DNA of 64,000 bases from Pacificibacter marinus (GCF_018860505.1 NZ_JAHKPU010000019.1:310001-374000), one strand, 5' to 3'; positions 1 to 8,909 are shown, numbered from the stretch's first letter. Numbers and translations are program-made. Notes: generated from the letters alone by a model not told the origin.

Positions 1-531
1 GTGCCGCTTGAGGTCATCCATTGCGATGATCTGTCTGGGGCAGTGGGTGATCTGCATCAGCTTTGGTACACAACCGTGCCATCGCCTGAGGGCATGCGTG
101 CAGAAATCGAGCGGCGTTTGTCATTGCAGAGCAACGGCCAAATGACAGCTTTTGCGATTTGCACCCCTGACGGGCGCGCTGTGGGCATGACCACCTATAT
201 GAATGTCGACCCGATCAACAAACGCGTTGAAATCGGATCAACTTGGATTTCAAAAGACGTGCAGCGGTCCCATTTGAACACTGAGGCCAAGCTTTTGTTG
301 CTCACACACGCTTTTGAGGTTTTGGACTGCATCGCGGTCGAGTTGCGCACACATCGCCTAAACACGCAAAGCAGACGTGCGATTGAACGCCTTGGCGCGC
401 AACTTGATGGTATATTGCGATCACATATGGTGGTGGCAAATGGTACGATCCGTGATACAGCCGTGTATTCGATCACGGCAGCTGAATGGCCCGCGATCAA
501 AGCGGGACTGTTAGGAAAGATAAGCACATGA
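1..531 (+). CDS. GNAT family N-acetyltransferase (RimJ/RimL type), 5'-truncated by the window
   Basis: The frame is open from the first base to TGA at 529-531 (176 codons visible). Acetyl-CoA-dependent N-acetyltransferase fold: a GRAVGMTTYMN strand-turn segment, an IEIGSTW-like strand (residues about 77-84) and a C-terminal LNTQSRRAIERLGA helix are typical of RimJ/RimL-like proteins. Relatives usually carry some 20-30 more N-terminal residues before the LWYTTVPSPE segment, so the GTG at position 1 is probably internal and the true start lies upstream. The stop overlaps the ATG of the next gene (ATGA), so the two are probably translated together. The substrate cannot be read from sequence. Confidence 0.85.
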   Translation: MPLEVIHCDDLSGAVGDLHQLWYTTVPSPEGMRAEIERRLSLQSNGQMTAFAICTPDGRAVGMTTYMNVDPINKRVEIGSTWISKDVQRSHLNTEAKLLLLTHAFEVLDCIAVELRTHRLNTQSRRAIERLGAQLDGILRSHMVVANGTIRDTAVYSITAAEWPAIKAGLLGKIST

Positions 532-1211
532 CCCCTGAAAACGCGCTGACCGCGCTCCACGCCGAGGCTGATGAGGCCCGCGTCACGAAACTCAAAGCTC
601 ATTTTGGCGCTTCAGGGGATTACATCGGTATCGCACCTGGTCGTCTTGAAGAGATGGCCCGCGCTTGGCGCAAAGAGGTGGCTTTCCCAGAACGTCTTGA
701 ATTGGCTGCAACTTTATGGACATCTGGCATCCATGATGCGCGGCTTATGGCGGCAAAATTGCTGACCCAAGCGCGCATTTCTGACGATCAAGAAGTCTGG
801 GCACATTTGACCGATTGGCTGGCCCAGGCTGGCAATTGGGCCGAAGTCGATGCGCTATGTGCGGCCTGCCAGCGCCGTTTGGCTGCCGATACGTCACGCA
901 TGAACAAGGTCTACAAATTGATGCGCCACGAGTCGTCGCTGCAACGGCGTGCGGCCTTGGGAATCACTGAATTCTTAGCCAAATCATCGCATCCGTCCGA
1001 ACGTGAACAAATCGCGCTGGACCGCATTTGCGACTGGTTGCCCGAAGCCTTGGCCGATGAAAGCAAAGATGTGCACCGCACAGCGCAGTCATGGCTGCGA
1101 TCCTTGTCCAAACACGACTATAAACGCGCCCGTGCGATCCACCGCGGTGGCAACGCGGCTGAGGACAGCGCAGAAGATGCTGGTGATGACGACGAGACGT
1201 TTGAGGGCTAA
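528..1211 (+). CDS. DNA alkylation repair protein, AlkD-like HEAT-repeat glycosylase
   Basis: 227 residues from the ATG at 528, which overlaps the upstream stop and has AGGAAAG as ribosome binding site; an in-frame ATG at 486 lies inside the acetyltransferase gene and is less likely. All-helical, HEAT-like. The residues AlkD uses to hold and excise N3/N7-alkylpurines can be matched: NWAEVD supplies Trp104 and Asp108, the QRRAALG segment an Arg at about 140-141, and SWLRSLSK Trp189. Family role: base excision of bulky or cationic alkyl adducts without base flipping. The acidic tail (DDDETFEG) looks disordered. Coupling to an acetyltransferase has no obvious mechanistic meaning. Confidence 0.8.
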   Translation: MTPENALTALHAEADEARVTKLKAHFGASGDYIGIAPGRLEEMARAWRKEVAFPERLELAATLWTSGIHDARLMAAKLLTQARISDDQEVWAHLTDWLAQAGNWAEVDALCAACQRRLAADTSRMNKVYKLMRHESSLQRRAALGITEFLAKSSHPSEREQIALDRICDWLPEALADESKDVHRTAQSWLRSLSKHDYKRARAIHRGGNAAEDSAEDAGDDDETFEG

Positions 1212-1259
1212 GTCGTTAGCTTTAGCCTTTCGTCATTCCAAGACCTAAAACATCTATGA

Positions 1260-2441
1260 TCAGGAGCGCCGTTTGAGGGAAATCCCCTTGGCGCTCCAGA
1301 TCACACCGCCGACAAGCACCCCCCAAAATGCACCGCTGACGCCGAACAGTGCCATGCCACTGGCCGCGATCAAAAAGGTAAGCGCGGGCGCTTCCATTTG
1401 GTCCTTGTTGCTAAATGCCCCCGACAGCGACCCAACCAAAGCTGGGATCAGCGCCAAACCTGCCACCCCCGTGATCAGTTCTGCCGGCGCAAGGCTCGCG
1501 ATTCCCGCAACTGCGGTGGTCGCAAAGGCCAGCACCACATAGACCAGCCCTGAAACAATCGCCGCCCAATAGCGTTTGGCAGGGTCTCGTCCCGCGTCTT
1601 CCCCTGCCATCATCGCCGCTGTGATTGCGGACATGTTTACGGGGATCGCCCCAAAGGGCGCGATCAGCAGACTGGCGAAACCCGTGCCACGAATAAGGGC
1701 CGCACGGTTCACAGGGTAGTCGTGCAGCTCCATCACCGCGAAGCCCGGAATATTTTGCCCCGCCATAGTCACCAGATACATCGGCAAAGCGACAGAGATC
1801 ATCGCATGCAAACTAAACACAGGGGTGAGCGCGGTAAATTCTGGCAACAAGGCCGAAGACGCAGGCGCAGCGCCGCCCTGTAGATCGACGCCAAAAACAA
1901 GCACCGCAACAAAGGCAATCACCGCAAAAGGCATCGCCGCCAATTTGTTCCACATCACCCCGATCAACCAAGCCGTCAAAACAGGCAACATCATAAGCGG
2001 GATCACCCCAAGACCAATCGCGGGGGCAAAGCACAGTTTCAGCAACACGCCTGCAAGCAATGCGTTGGCAATGGGTTTGGGGATCGCGGCCACAGCGCGC
2101 GCCAGAGCGGGCAAGACACCCGTGATCAAAATAAGCACAGCACAGATGATCAACGCGCCGGATGCTTCGGCAAAACCACCAGGTAACACAACCGAAGAGG
2201 CCAAAAACGCAGCACCGGGCGTGGACCATGCGATGGCCGCAGGGGTGCGGGTCAAAAAGGGAATCACAATGCTACAAATGCCCATGCCAAGCGTGGCAAA
2301 AAACAGCCCTGTGGTCGCCTGATCTGGGCTGGCCCCCATCGCGCGCATTCCGGTCAAAACGATTGTAAATGACGCAGCATAGCCCACAAAAGCGGCCAAA
2401 AGCCCCATCAATGCAGCCGAAAGGGTGAAATCACGGAACAT
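1260..2441 (-). CDS. BenE-family benzoate/H+ symporter-like membrane transporter
   Basis: 393 residues, about 12 predicted membrane segments, small-residue rich. The sequence matches the BenE/YdcO family (benzoate:proton symporters): an early FTIVLTGMRAMGASPDQA segment, a central MAGQNIPGFAVM motif at roughly two thirds of the length, and an IAPFGAIPVNMSAITAAMM stretch. Length is normal for the family. No aromatic catabolism genes are nearby, so the real substrate is open. It is transcribed away from moaA and convergently with the AlkD-like gene. Confidence 0.85.
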   Translation of the reverse strand: MFRDFTLSAALMGLLAAFVGYAASFTIVLTGMRAMGASPDQATTGLFFATLGMGICSIVIPFLTRTPAAIAWSTPGAAFLASSVVLPGGFAEASGALIICAVLILITGVLPALARAVAAIPKPIANALLAGVLLKLCFAPAIGLGVIPLMMLPVLTAWLIGVMWNKLAAMPFAVIAFVAVLVFGVDLQGGAAPASSALLPEFTALTPVFSLHAMISVALPMYLVTMAGQNIPGFAVMELHDYPVNRAALIRGTGFASLLIAPFGAIPVNMSAITAAMMAGEDAGRDPAKRYWAAIVSGLVYVVLAFATTAVAGIASLAPAELITGVAGLALIPALVGSLSGAFSNKDQMEAPALTFLIAASGMALFGVSGAFWGVLVGGVIWSAKGISLKRRS

Positions 2442-2649
2442 AATAACTCGCCGAGAATAAATATTTCAACATAAGGCCTATTGTTTGCCCCTGCCCCGCA
2501 CATGCGTGACGTCTTGCGGATATAAACACCGACACAACATAGGGGCAACCAAAACGCCATTGCAAATACGTTGCCCCGTGCCTGCACAATTGCGTCAACT
2601 TTGCAGGTCCCTCTTGGCCTTTGCGAATATCCTGCGTAGGGTCTTTGCC

Positions 2650-3684
2650 ATGAACACACAGCCCTCTTTGACACAGCCCGCCCCACGCTTAATTGACCCT
2701 TTCGCACGAGAGATCAATTACTTACGTGTTTCCGTGACTGATCGTTGCGATTTTCGCTGTGTTTATTGCATGTCTGAGAACATGACATTCTTACCGAAAA
2801 AAGAACTTTTGACCCTCGAAGAACTGGACCGCATGTGTTCAACATTTATTGGGCTTGGCGTCAATAAATTGCGGATCACGGGCGGTGAGCCGCTGGTGCG
2901 TCGTGACATCATGAGCTTTTTCAATGGCATGACACGGCATTTGGACAGCGGTGCGCTGCACGAATTGACGCTCACGACAAACGGGTCGCAATTGGAACGC
3001 TTTGCAGATGATTTATTTGCCGCAGGCGTGCGTCGAATCAATGTTTCGCTGGACACATTGGACGCCGATAAATTCGCCCGCGTCACCCGTTGGGGCAAGC
3101 TGGACCAAGTGCTGCGCGGCATCGAAGCGGCGCGCAAAGCGGGACTGCGGATCAAGATCAACACCGTGGCGTTAAAAGGCTTCAATGAGGACGAAGTGTT
3201 CGACCTCGCCGCATGGTGTGCCCGCGAAGATATGGATCTGACCTTTATCGAAGTTATGCCCATGGGCGATTTAGGCGGTGAAGATCGCGTCGGACAATAT
3301 TGGTCACTGGAAGAACTGCGCGACCATTTGGCAACGCGGTACACCTTGACCGAATTGACCGAGCGCACGGGCGGCCCTGCCCGCTATGTGCGGCTTGAGG
3401 AAACCCAACAAAAGATCGGGTTTATCACGCCGCTTACGCATAATTTTTGCGAAAGCTGCAACCGCGTGCGGATGACATGCACGGGCGAGCTGTACATGTG
3501 TCTGGGCCAAGAGGACAACGCATCCTTGCGGGACATCATGCGCAGTACGGTAGATGACAATACGCCACTGATCCGCGCGATTGAAGAGGCCATTTCTCGT
3601 AAACCCAAAGGCCATGATTTTGACTATTCACGTCAGCAAGAAGACGGCAAAATGACCCGCCATATGTCGCATACAGGCGGATAA
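2650..3684 (+). CDS. moaA: GTP 3',8-cyclase MoaA (molybdenum cofactor biosynthesis)
   Basis: 344 residues from ATG 2650; the longer in-frame start at 2485 adds about 55 residues with no family match. Radical SAM enzyme that turns GTP into 3',8-cyclo-GTP, the first step of molybdopterin synthesis, in the cytosol. N-terminal CX3CX2C cluster ligands at Cys33, Cys37 and Cys40 (CDFRCVYC), a [13 protein letters not shown]-binding motif, the C-terminal FCESCNRVR plus a further TCTGELYMC cysteine segment binding the second 4Fe-4S cluster, and the essential Gly-Gly C-terminus (SHTGG). It stands alone here; no other moa or moe genes are in the window. Confidence 0.97.
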   Translation: MNTQPSLTQPAPRLIDPFAREINYLRVSVTDRCDFRCVYCMSENMTFLPKKELLTLEELDRMCSTFIGLGVNKLRITGGEPLVRRDIMSFFNGMTRHLDSGALHELTLTTNGSQLERFADDLFAAGVRRINVSLDTLDADKFARVTRWGKLDQVLRGIEAARKAGLRIKINTVALKGFNEDEVFDLAAWCAREDMDLTFIEVMPMGDLGGEDRVGQYWSLEELRDHLATRYTLTELTERTGGPARYVRLEETQQKIGFITPLTHNFCESCNRVRMTCTGELYMCLGQEDNASLRDIMRSTVDDNTPLIRAIEEAISRKPKGHDFDYSRQQEDGKMTRHMSHTGG

Positions 3685-3701
3685 CAGACGAGGCGTGAAA
3701 G

Positions 3702-3730
3702 ATAGACTTTACCGTCATAGACCCTATAAT
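3702..3730 (+). promoter_or_regulatory. Predicted sigma70-type promoter with a perfect -10 leading into the tandem array
   Basis: TATAAT at 3725-3730, with TAGACT at 3703-3708 (four of six matches to TTGACA) 16 bases upstream. The -10 overlaps the first unit of the 15-bp tandem array. It would drive the downstream efflux gene. Prediction only. Confidence 0.4.
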
Positions 3731-3785
3731 GCGGTACACGATAATGCAGTACACGATAATGCAGTACACGATAATGCAGTACACG
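3726..3785 (+). repeat. 15-bp direct tandem repeat, four units
   Basis: Units at 3726-3740, 3741-3755, 3756-3770 and 3771-3785. The unit is ATAATGCAGTACACG; the first copy differs by one base (G for A at its eighth base). Units abut without spacers. Each later junction recreates GATAAT, close to the -10 consensus. It lies between moaA and the PACE efflux gene, 73 bp before the chosen start of the latter. Confidence 0.95.
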
Positions 3786-3858
3786 AGGACGACCTCCCCA
3801 TTTGGGCCCCAATTCGGGTAATTATCTGGGACGACCCAGACATGAAATGAGGGACATC

Positions 3859-4278
3859 ATGCGCAACACTCGTGATCGTATTCGCCACGCACTCAGCTTT
3901 GAAATCATTGGCCTGCTTTTGGTGGTGCCGCTGGGGGCCGTCGGGTTTGGAATGCATATGCAAGACATTGGTGTTGTGGCGATTGCTGCCGCCACAATCG
4001 CCACGCTTTGGAACTATATTTATAACATTGGGTTTGATCGCGCCTTAAAACGAAAGCGCGGCACGGTGCATAAAACGATGCCCTTGCGCGTGCTACATGC
4101 TGTGCTGTTCGAAGCTGGGCTTTTGCTGTTCACTTTGCCTTTGATCGCTTTGTATCTGGGCATAGGGCTATGGCAGGCCTTTGTTATGGATTTGGCCTTT
4201 GTTGTGTTTTATCTGATCTATGCCTTCGTGTTTAACTATAGCTATGACAAAATTTTCCCCCTGCCTGACAACGTTTGA
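3859..4278 (+). CDS. PACE-family (chlorhexidine efflux-type) membrane transporter
   Basis: 139 residues from ATG 3859, which has GAGG six bases upstream; in-frame ATGs at 3802 and 3847 give longer products whose added residues do not match the family. Four membrane segments in two tandem halves (bacterial transmembrane pair domains). The MRNTRDRIRHALSFE start and the internal LWNYIYNIGFD segment, echoed by FVFNYSYDKIFP near the end, are family hallmarks. PACE proteins are proton-coupled inner-membrane exporters of cationic biocides or polyamine-like compounds. The tandem repeat array lies just upstream and may be part of its promoter region. Confidence 0.88.
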   Translation: MRNTRDRIRHALSFEIIGLLLVVPLGAVGFGMHMQDIGVVAIAAATIATLWNYIYNIGFDRALKRKRGTVHKTMPLRVLHAVLFEAGLLLFTLPLIALYLGIGLWQAFVMDLAFVVFYLIYAFVFNYSYDKIFPLPDNV

Positions 4279-4351
4279 TTTTGCGCCCCGATGCGGCAAC
4301 GGCTCCGCCGTATAACGCCAAAAGCAACGATCACAGATTACCATTTAATCC

Positions 4352-4380
4352 TTGCCAAAGATTAAATATGTTCCTATTTT
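4352..4380 (+). promoter_or_regulatory. Predicted promoter of the 92-codon gene
   Basis: TTGCCA at 4352-4357, a 17-base spacer and TATTTT at 4375-4380. It predicts a transcript start near 4387, leaving a leader of roughly 23 bases before the ATG at 4410. The LexA-type box covers the -10. Confidence 0.45.
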
Positions 4381-4384
4381 GTTC
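4370..4384 (+). promoter_or_regulatory. LexA (SOS) box of the alphaproteobacterial GTTC-N7-GTTC type
   Basis: Exact GTTC, seven bases (CTATTTT), GTTC, the direct-repeat operator known for LexA in Rhodobacterales and Rhizobiales. It covers the predicted -10, a position fit for repression. A separate 10-bp perfect inverted repeat (4367-4376 with 4397-4406) overlaps it; the right arm contains the Shine-Dalgarno of the downstream gene. Confidence 0.65.
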
Positions 4385-4409
4385 TTATGGGTAAAGTAGG
4401 AACATAGCC

Positions 4410-4688
4410 ATGGCACGATCAGATGAAACATCGTCAAAAACGCATTACATTTGTCAAACCTATCTCGGCGCAACAGCGGGCAGCACGCAAGGCGGACTGA
4501 AAGTCGACAAGCTGATCGAATACTCAACCGCTTCGGCCGCAGAAGAGCGTGCAGAACGCGAATGCAGATTGCAAAATTGCATCGGCGCAGATGCTTATAT
4601 GCTGATCGAAGACACGGATTCAGGCGAAGTCAGCCTGCCCGTGTTCTTGGCGCGTCACGGCATGGTGCCTGAGGTGGACGCCTTTTAA
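4410..4688 (+). CDS. Small hypothetical protein, possibly SOS-regulated
   Basis: 92 residues, soluble, no signal peptide or membrane segment. TAGGAA at 4397-4402 serves as ribosome binding site. I do not recognise a named family. The layout (KTHYICQTYLG, a lysine-linked KVDK segment, an EERAERECR helix and an ADAYMLIEDTDSGEV strand-turn) suggests a compact alpha/beta protein, and I believe similar small proteins occur in other Rhodobacteraceae, though I cannot check. Two cysteines (in YICQ and LQNCIG). The alphaproteobacterial LexA box over its promoter is the only functional clue: it may belong to the DNA damage response. Confidence 0.75.
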   Translation: MARSDETSSKTHYICQTYLGATAGSTQGGLKVDKLIEYSTASAAEERAERECRLQNCIGADAYMLIEDTDSGEVSLPVFLARHGMVPEVDAF

Positions 4689-4716
4689 AGGCGACGCCAG
4701 AAATCCAGAGTGATCT

Positions 4717-5070
4717 TTAGTTTAAGAACACAACAGCAAAAAGCGCCAAGGCCGCAGGCAGGCCTTGCGTAAACAAAATCTTTTTAGACACCGTACGCGC
4801 GCCATAAGCGGCGGCTACGCAGATGCAAAGCAAGAAAAACACAAGAACATCGGTCTTGCCCGCAAACACGCCCCAAAACAGTCCTGCGGATAAAAAACCG
4901 TTGTACAGTCCTTGATTGGCCGCCAGCGCTTTGGTCGCTTTGGCAAAATCTTCAGTGGTGCCAAAGATTTTACGAGTGCGCTTATCTTCCCATGCGAACA
5001 TCTCAAGATACAGAATATATGCGTGCAAGAAAGCAACTGCGACGCTCAATAGAATAGCGATAACGGACAT
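4717..5070 (-). CDS. DUF1304 family small membrane protein
   Basis: 117 residues with four predicted membrane helices and little else. HAYILYLEMFAWEDK near the N-terminus, the FGTTEDFA loop and the ANQGLYNGFLSAGL segment are characteristic of DUF1304 proteins. Molecular function is unknown for the family. It follows the amidohydrolase on the same strand with a 41-bp gap and could be cotranscribed with it. Confidence 0.85.
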   Translation of the reverse strand: MSVIAILLSVAVAFLHAYILYLEMFAWEDKRTRKIFGTTEDFAKATKALAANQGLYNGFLSAGLFWGVFAGKTDVLVFFLLCICVAAAYGARTVSKKILFTQGLPAALALFAVVFLN

Positions 5071-5111
5071 GATGCCCCCTTCAAAGTAACGTTAAAGTGC
5101 TGCAAGCCGCG

Positions 5112-6275
5112 CTATGCGACAGGTAAACGGCTTTCAACCATTTCAGCGTACCATGACGCCCCCACGGGCAGGATTTCATCATTGATATTAAATTTAGGGT
5201 GATGCACGGGCGCGCTGTCACCATTCCCGACAAGAATATAGGCACCAGGACGCTCCTCAAGCATATAGGCGAAATCTTCACCGCCCATAATCAACGGTGC
5301 CACCTCACAGTTGCCAGCCACTTTCGTAGCCGCATCAATAGCAAATTGCGTTTCACGATCGTGATTGACCATCACAGGATAGCCAAGCATGTATTCCACC
5401 TCAATGTCAGCGCCAAAGGTCGCTCCGATGCCTTCTGCGATGGCTTTGACGCGGCTCTCGGCCTGCGCACGCACCTCTTTGTCCAGCGTGCGCACAGTGC
5501 CACGCAATTCAATCGAGGCTGGCAAAACATTATACGCTTTTGATGAGGTTTCAACCGATGTGACTGAGACCACAACCTGTTCAGTTGGGTCCACATTGCG
5601 CGAAGCAATGGTTTGCAAGGCGATCACCAAATGCGAGGCCACAACCGTGCTATCAATCGCCTCATGTGGCTTGGCCGCATGTCCGCCTTTGCCAATAACC
5701 GTGATCTTGAATTCATCAGCGGCGGCAAAAAACGGTCCAGGGCGAATGGCGAACTGCCCCAATGGCTGCCCTGGCCAATTGTGCATGCCATAGACTTCGT
5801 CAATGTTCCACCGCGCCATCATGCCCTCAGCGCACATCTCGCGACCGCCGCCCCCGCCCTCTTCGGCGGGTTGAAAGATCACCACGCAGGTGCCATCGAA
5901 ATTGCGGGTCTCACACAAATACTGTGCCGCCCCCAACAACATCGAGGTGTGCCCATCATGCCCGCAGGCATGCATTACACCGGGGGTAGTTGAGGCATAC
6001 TCCGCACCGGTTTCTTCCAAAATCGGCAAAGCGTCCATATCTGCGCGCAAACCAACGGTACGCCCAGATGCAGACTGCCGTCCTTTGATAATGCCCACGA
6101 CGCCTGTGCGGCCAATGCCCTCGATCACCTCATCACAGCCAAAGTCGCGCAGTAAATCCGCTACCTTTTTGGCAGTGCGATGAACCTCGAACATCAGTTC
6201 AGGATGCGCGTGAATGTCTTGACGCCATTCGGCAATCTGCGGCTGCATATCGGCAAGACGGTTTTTAACAGGCAT
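5112..6275 (-). CDS. M20 family amidohydrolase (hippurate / N-acyl-amino-acid hydrolase type)
   Basis: 387 residues from the ATG at 6275 (GGAG upstream); the in-frame ATG at 6356 adds residues without family match. Cytosolic metallo-amidohydrolase that cleaves N-acyl or N-benzoyl amino acids or related amides. Metal and catalytic motifs: LRADMDALPI (catalytic Asp), MHACGHDGHT (metal His), QPAEEGGGG (catalytic Glu pair) and the C-terminal MGGEDFAYM metal ligand. A dimerisation lid of about 110 residues lies in the middle (GKGGHAAKPHEAID). Substrate not determined by context; upstream is a 350-bp divergent spacer. Confidence 0.92.
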   Translation of the reverse strand: MPVKNRLADMQPQIAEWRQDIHAHPELMFEVHRTAKKVADLLRDFGCDEVIEGIGRTGVVGIIKGRQSASGRTVGLRADMDALPILEETGAEYASTTPGVMHACGHDGHTSMLLGAAQYLCETRNFDGTCVVIFQPAEEGGGGGREMCAEGMMARWNIDEVYGMHNWPGQPLGQFAIRPGPFFAAADEFKITVIGKGGHAAKPHEAIDSTVVASHLVIALQTIASRNVDPTEQVVVSVTSVETSSKAYNVLPASIELRGTVRTLDKEVRAQAESRVKAIAEGIGATFGADIEVEYMLGYPVMVNHDRETQFAIDAATKVAGNCEVAPLIMGGEDFAYMLEERPGAYILVGNGDSAPVHHPKFNINDEILPVGASWYAEMVESRLPVA

Positions 6276-6625
6276 GAGTGGCTCCAAGCGATGGTGTATA
6301 TCTAAGGTAAGCAATACGGTTTTGACCTCAAAGCGCAAGAGAGACAGCGCGCGCATTTGATCCCTTGGTCAATATATACGCAGATGTGAATAAAGAACGA
6401 CACAGCCCGCTGCATCGTTGCAAACCTTTGTGATGTCCCCATCACCGCCAGTTTCACAGAACAAACACGTCAAACAGATACGCAGGCGCAAACAAAGTCC
6501 ACCCTACCCCATATTCACAAATCTTAATCTATCTGCCAAAGAGGCATAAATCAAAAAAGACCGATTCCCGAACACGCTGCCCCAAAACGCACTACCCCAA
6601 AACACTCTGATCAAAGGACGCCCAC
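6276..6625. other. Divergent intergenic region
   Basis: 350 bp between the amidohydrolase (minus) and the sulfur transporter (plus). It must carry both promoters. A short near-repeat CCCCAAAAC occurs twice around 6580-6605. I found no convincing operator, small RNA or terminator. Confidence 0.6.
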
Positions 6626-7690
6626 ATGTACGAACAGCTCGGACTAGACGTCGATCCACGCCAAGCGGCTATTATTTTCGGCCTTTTAATAGGCTTTTTG
6701 TTTGGTGGCCTTGCCGAAGCGTCGCGTTTTTGTTTTCGCCGCATGGTGGCGGGACCACGTGGCGAGCGGCGCGCAGCCTCTGGCGTTTGGTTTGCGGGTC
6801 TTGCTGTCGCAGTGATCGGCACGCAAATCGCCATCGCCCAAGGTCTGATTTCATTTGACGACCACAGGTTCTTTGCCGCTGATCTGCCGTGGTTGGCCAT
6901 CGTGGTCGGCGGATTGGCCTTTGGCGCAGGGATGGTCTTGACGCGCGGCTGTGTGTCGCGTTTGACGGTTTTGGCCGGCACAGGCAATCTGCGGGCTGTC
7001 ATTGTGTTGCTCGCCTTTGCCTTTGTTGCTCATGCTACGCTGAAAGGCGTTCTGGCACCTGTGCGCACCACACTTGGTGCTGTGACGTTGCCCTTAGATA
7101 ACGCAAGCTTGTCCGGTAATCCTATGATCTGGAGCGCGATTATCGTGATCGCAGCTCTAGCAATTGCGCTGCGCTCTGGGGCCCGCAAACGTGACATGGT
7201 GCTTGGCGCTTTGATCGGCGCTTTGGTCCCGCTGGCTTGGGTTGGCACCGGATATGTGCTGTTCGATGAATTCGACCCTATCGCGATGGAAAGCCTATCA
7301 TTCACATCGCCTGCGGCTGAAACCTTGTTCTGGGGCATCGCCTCATCCTCTATTCCTGCTGGCTTTGGCGTTGGACTATTGGGCGGTGTGGTGGCGGGCG
7401 CTTTGGTGGTGTCCGTACTCTTTGGTCGGTTCCAATGGCAAAGTTTCGAGACCCCACGCCAAACAGGGCGCTATTTTGCGGGCGCCGCATTGATGGGCGT
7501 TGGTGGCGTCTTAGCAGGCGGCTGCACCATGGGCGCGGGCCTGTCGGGCATTCCCACACTGTCTATCGCTGCGATCTTGGCTGTGATCTCGATTGCGATC
7601 GGCGGCAAGCTTACGGCGCAGCTTTTGCGTGATGGAGTGCCTTCAAACGGCGCAACCCAAACCACACACAGCCAAGCACCAGCGGCGTAA
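6626..7690 (+). CDS. YeeE/YedE (TsuA-type) sulfur-compound transporter
   Basis: 354 residues, about nine to ten membrane helices, ribosome binding site AAAGGACG. It belongs to the sulf_transp family that imports thiosulfate. The cysteines that relay the substrate are visible: Cys36 (SRFCFRR), Cys109 in LTRGCVSRL, and a second-half GGCTMGAGLSG motif. Both pseudo-symmetric halves are present, so it is the full-length form. The last 26 codons, a polar tail after LTAQLLRDG, run across the end of the convergent DUF3422 gene for 80 bases. Import of thiosulfate is inferred from family only. Confidence 0.9.
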   Translation: MYEQLGLDVDPRQAAIIFGLLIGFLFGGLAEASRFCFRRMVAGPRGERRAASGVWFAGLAVAVIGTQIAIAQGLISFDDHRFFAADLPWLAIVVGGLAFGAGMVLTRGCVSRLTVLAGTGNLRAVIVLLAFAFVAHATLKGVLAPVRTTLGAVTLPLDNASLSGNPMIWSAIIVIAALAIALRSGARKRDMVLGALIGALVPLAWVGTGYVLFDEFDPIAMESLSFTSPAAETLFWGIASSSIPAGFGVGLLGGVVAGALVVSVLFGRFQWQSFETPRQTGRYFAGAALMGVGGVLAGGCTMGAGLSGIPTLSIAAILAVISIAIGGKLTAQLLRDGVPSNGATQTTHSQAPAA

Positions 7691-8909
7691 TCCCCGCCAA
7701 TGCCAGCCCCTTGCTGATGCCGAGGGGCTGCAAAAACGGATAGATCGCATAGCCCACAAGACCCACAGCGTAATAGCTGATCGCGACCACAGACAGGCCT
7801 TCGACTGTTTCTTGCAATTGCAATTGCAGATTGGCGCGGCGATCCATCGAGGCCAGCAAAGCCTGATTTTGCATCTGCCGGTCCACATCCACCTTTGTGC
7901 GCAACAAATTGGCCGCACGCTCTGCACGGTCCGCCAAGTTTTCCAACTGACGCTTGGCGGCACTGACAGTGCGCATCGCAGGATCAAATCGCCGCATCAT
8001 AAATTCCGAAAACAACTGCCCGCCGCCAAACCGCTCTTCGCGCAGCACTTCGATACGTTGCTCGACAATGGCGGCATAGGCCCCCGTGGCGCCGATACGA
8101 AAATTGGTTTGCGCCACCAGCCGCTCAATCTGTGTCGACAACCGCAAAATATCGCCCAGCATATCATCCGCCGGTCCCGCATCTTTGGCGGTCATTTGAT
8201 CCATCAGCGCGGCAAGTTCGAATTCAATGTCTGCCGTCTCGCCATTGATCCGGCGCGCTTGGATCAGCCCGAGCATCGACATCGATTTATAGGTCTCGAT
8301 CTCGCACAGCCGTTGCAAAACCCGACCGATCCGCTGCGTGCCGCATTCTGGGCGGGTGAACATTGCAAAGCGCATATGCCCGTCTGTGTCGATCCGAAAA
8401 TCGGAAGCCACAGCCATTTCGCCATCCAGCACATAGGCCACAGCAAGGCTTTCAGGTTCCAACCAACTGCGCAAACGCTTGCGCGCCCAGTCTTCGGATT
8501 GCAAAGGCTCGATCCGCAAAATCGCAGAGGTCACGCGCTGCCCCGGTGCTGCATCCAGCCAATCTTGTGGAAACAAATCAAACGTACCGTCATCAAACCG
8601 TGTGTCAGACACCCCATCGGTGAACAAAGTATAGGTCACGAATTCGGTGTGGCTTTCCCATTTCAGGTGATACTTGCCCAATTCGCCCATGAAATGCGTG
8701 GCCTCTGGCGCGGGGTGCGCAGCACCAAAGCGATCCAACAAGGCAATCAGATGCGCACGGTCCAAGGCGCGATCACGCCGTGCGGCATCGCCCGCACTGC
8801 GGATGGCCAAATAAGCCGCCCGCGACGGAGCATTCAAACGTGGAAATGGGCGAGCGTGCAGCTCATTCGCCAACTCATAGCGGCGTGGGTGATCTATAAT
8901 GGGGGCCAT
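7611..8909 (-). CDS. DUF3422 family membrane-anchored protein
   Basis: 432 residues. DUF3422 proteins start with a DHPRRYELANELHARPFP segment, which is exact in kind here, and end with two membrane helices (YYAVGLVGYAIYPF and a final LVLGCVWFGLRR). The body is soluble with a long helical region before the helices (about residues 230-360), which suggests coiled-coil association. Function unknown; most of the protein would be cytosolic. Its stop at 7611 lies 80 bases inside the opposing transporter gene, and the overlap includes its conserved last helix, so this end is genuine. Confidence 0.9.
   Translation of the reverse strand: MAPIIDHPRRYELANELHARPFPRLNAPSRAAYLAIRSAGDAARRDRALDRAHLIALLDRFGAAHPAPEATHFMGELGKYHLKWESHTEFVTYTLFTDGVSDTRFDDGTFDLFPQDWLDAAPGQRVTSAILRIEPLQSEDWARKRLRSWLEPESLAVAYVLDGEMAVASDFRIDTDGHMRFAMFTRPECGTQRIGRVLQRLCEIETYKSMSMLGLIQARRINGETADIEFELAALMDQMTAKDAGPADDMLGDILRLSTQIERLVAQTNFRIGATGAYAAIVEQRIEVLREERFGGGQLFSEFMMRRFDPAMRTVSAAKRQLENLADRAERAANLLRTKVDVDRQMQNQALLASMDRRANLQLQLQETVEGLSVVAISYYAVGLVGYAIYPFLQPLGISKGLALAGITPLVLGCVWFGLRRLKALHHAKAAP

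Noticed and set aside
3726-3785. CRISPR array
   Set aside because: Units of 15 bp abut directly with no spacers and no cas genes.
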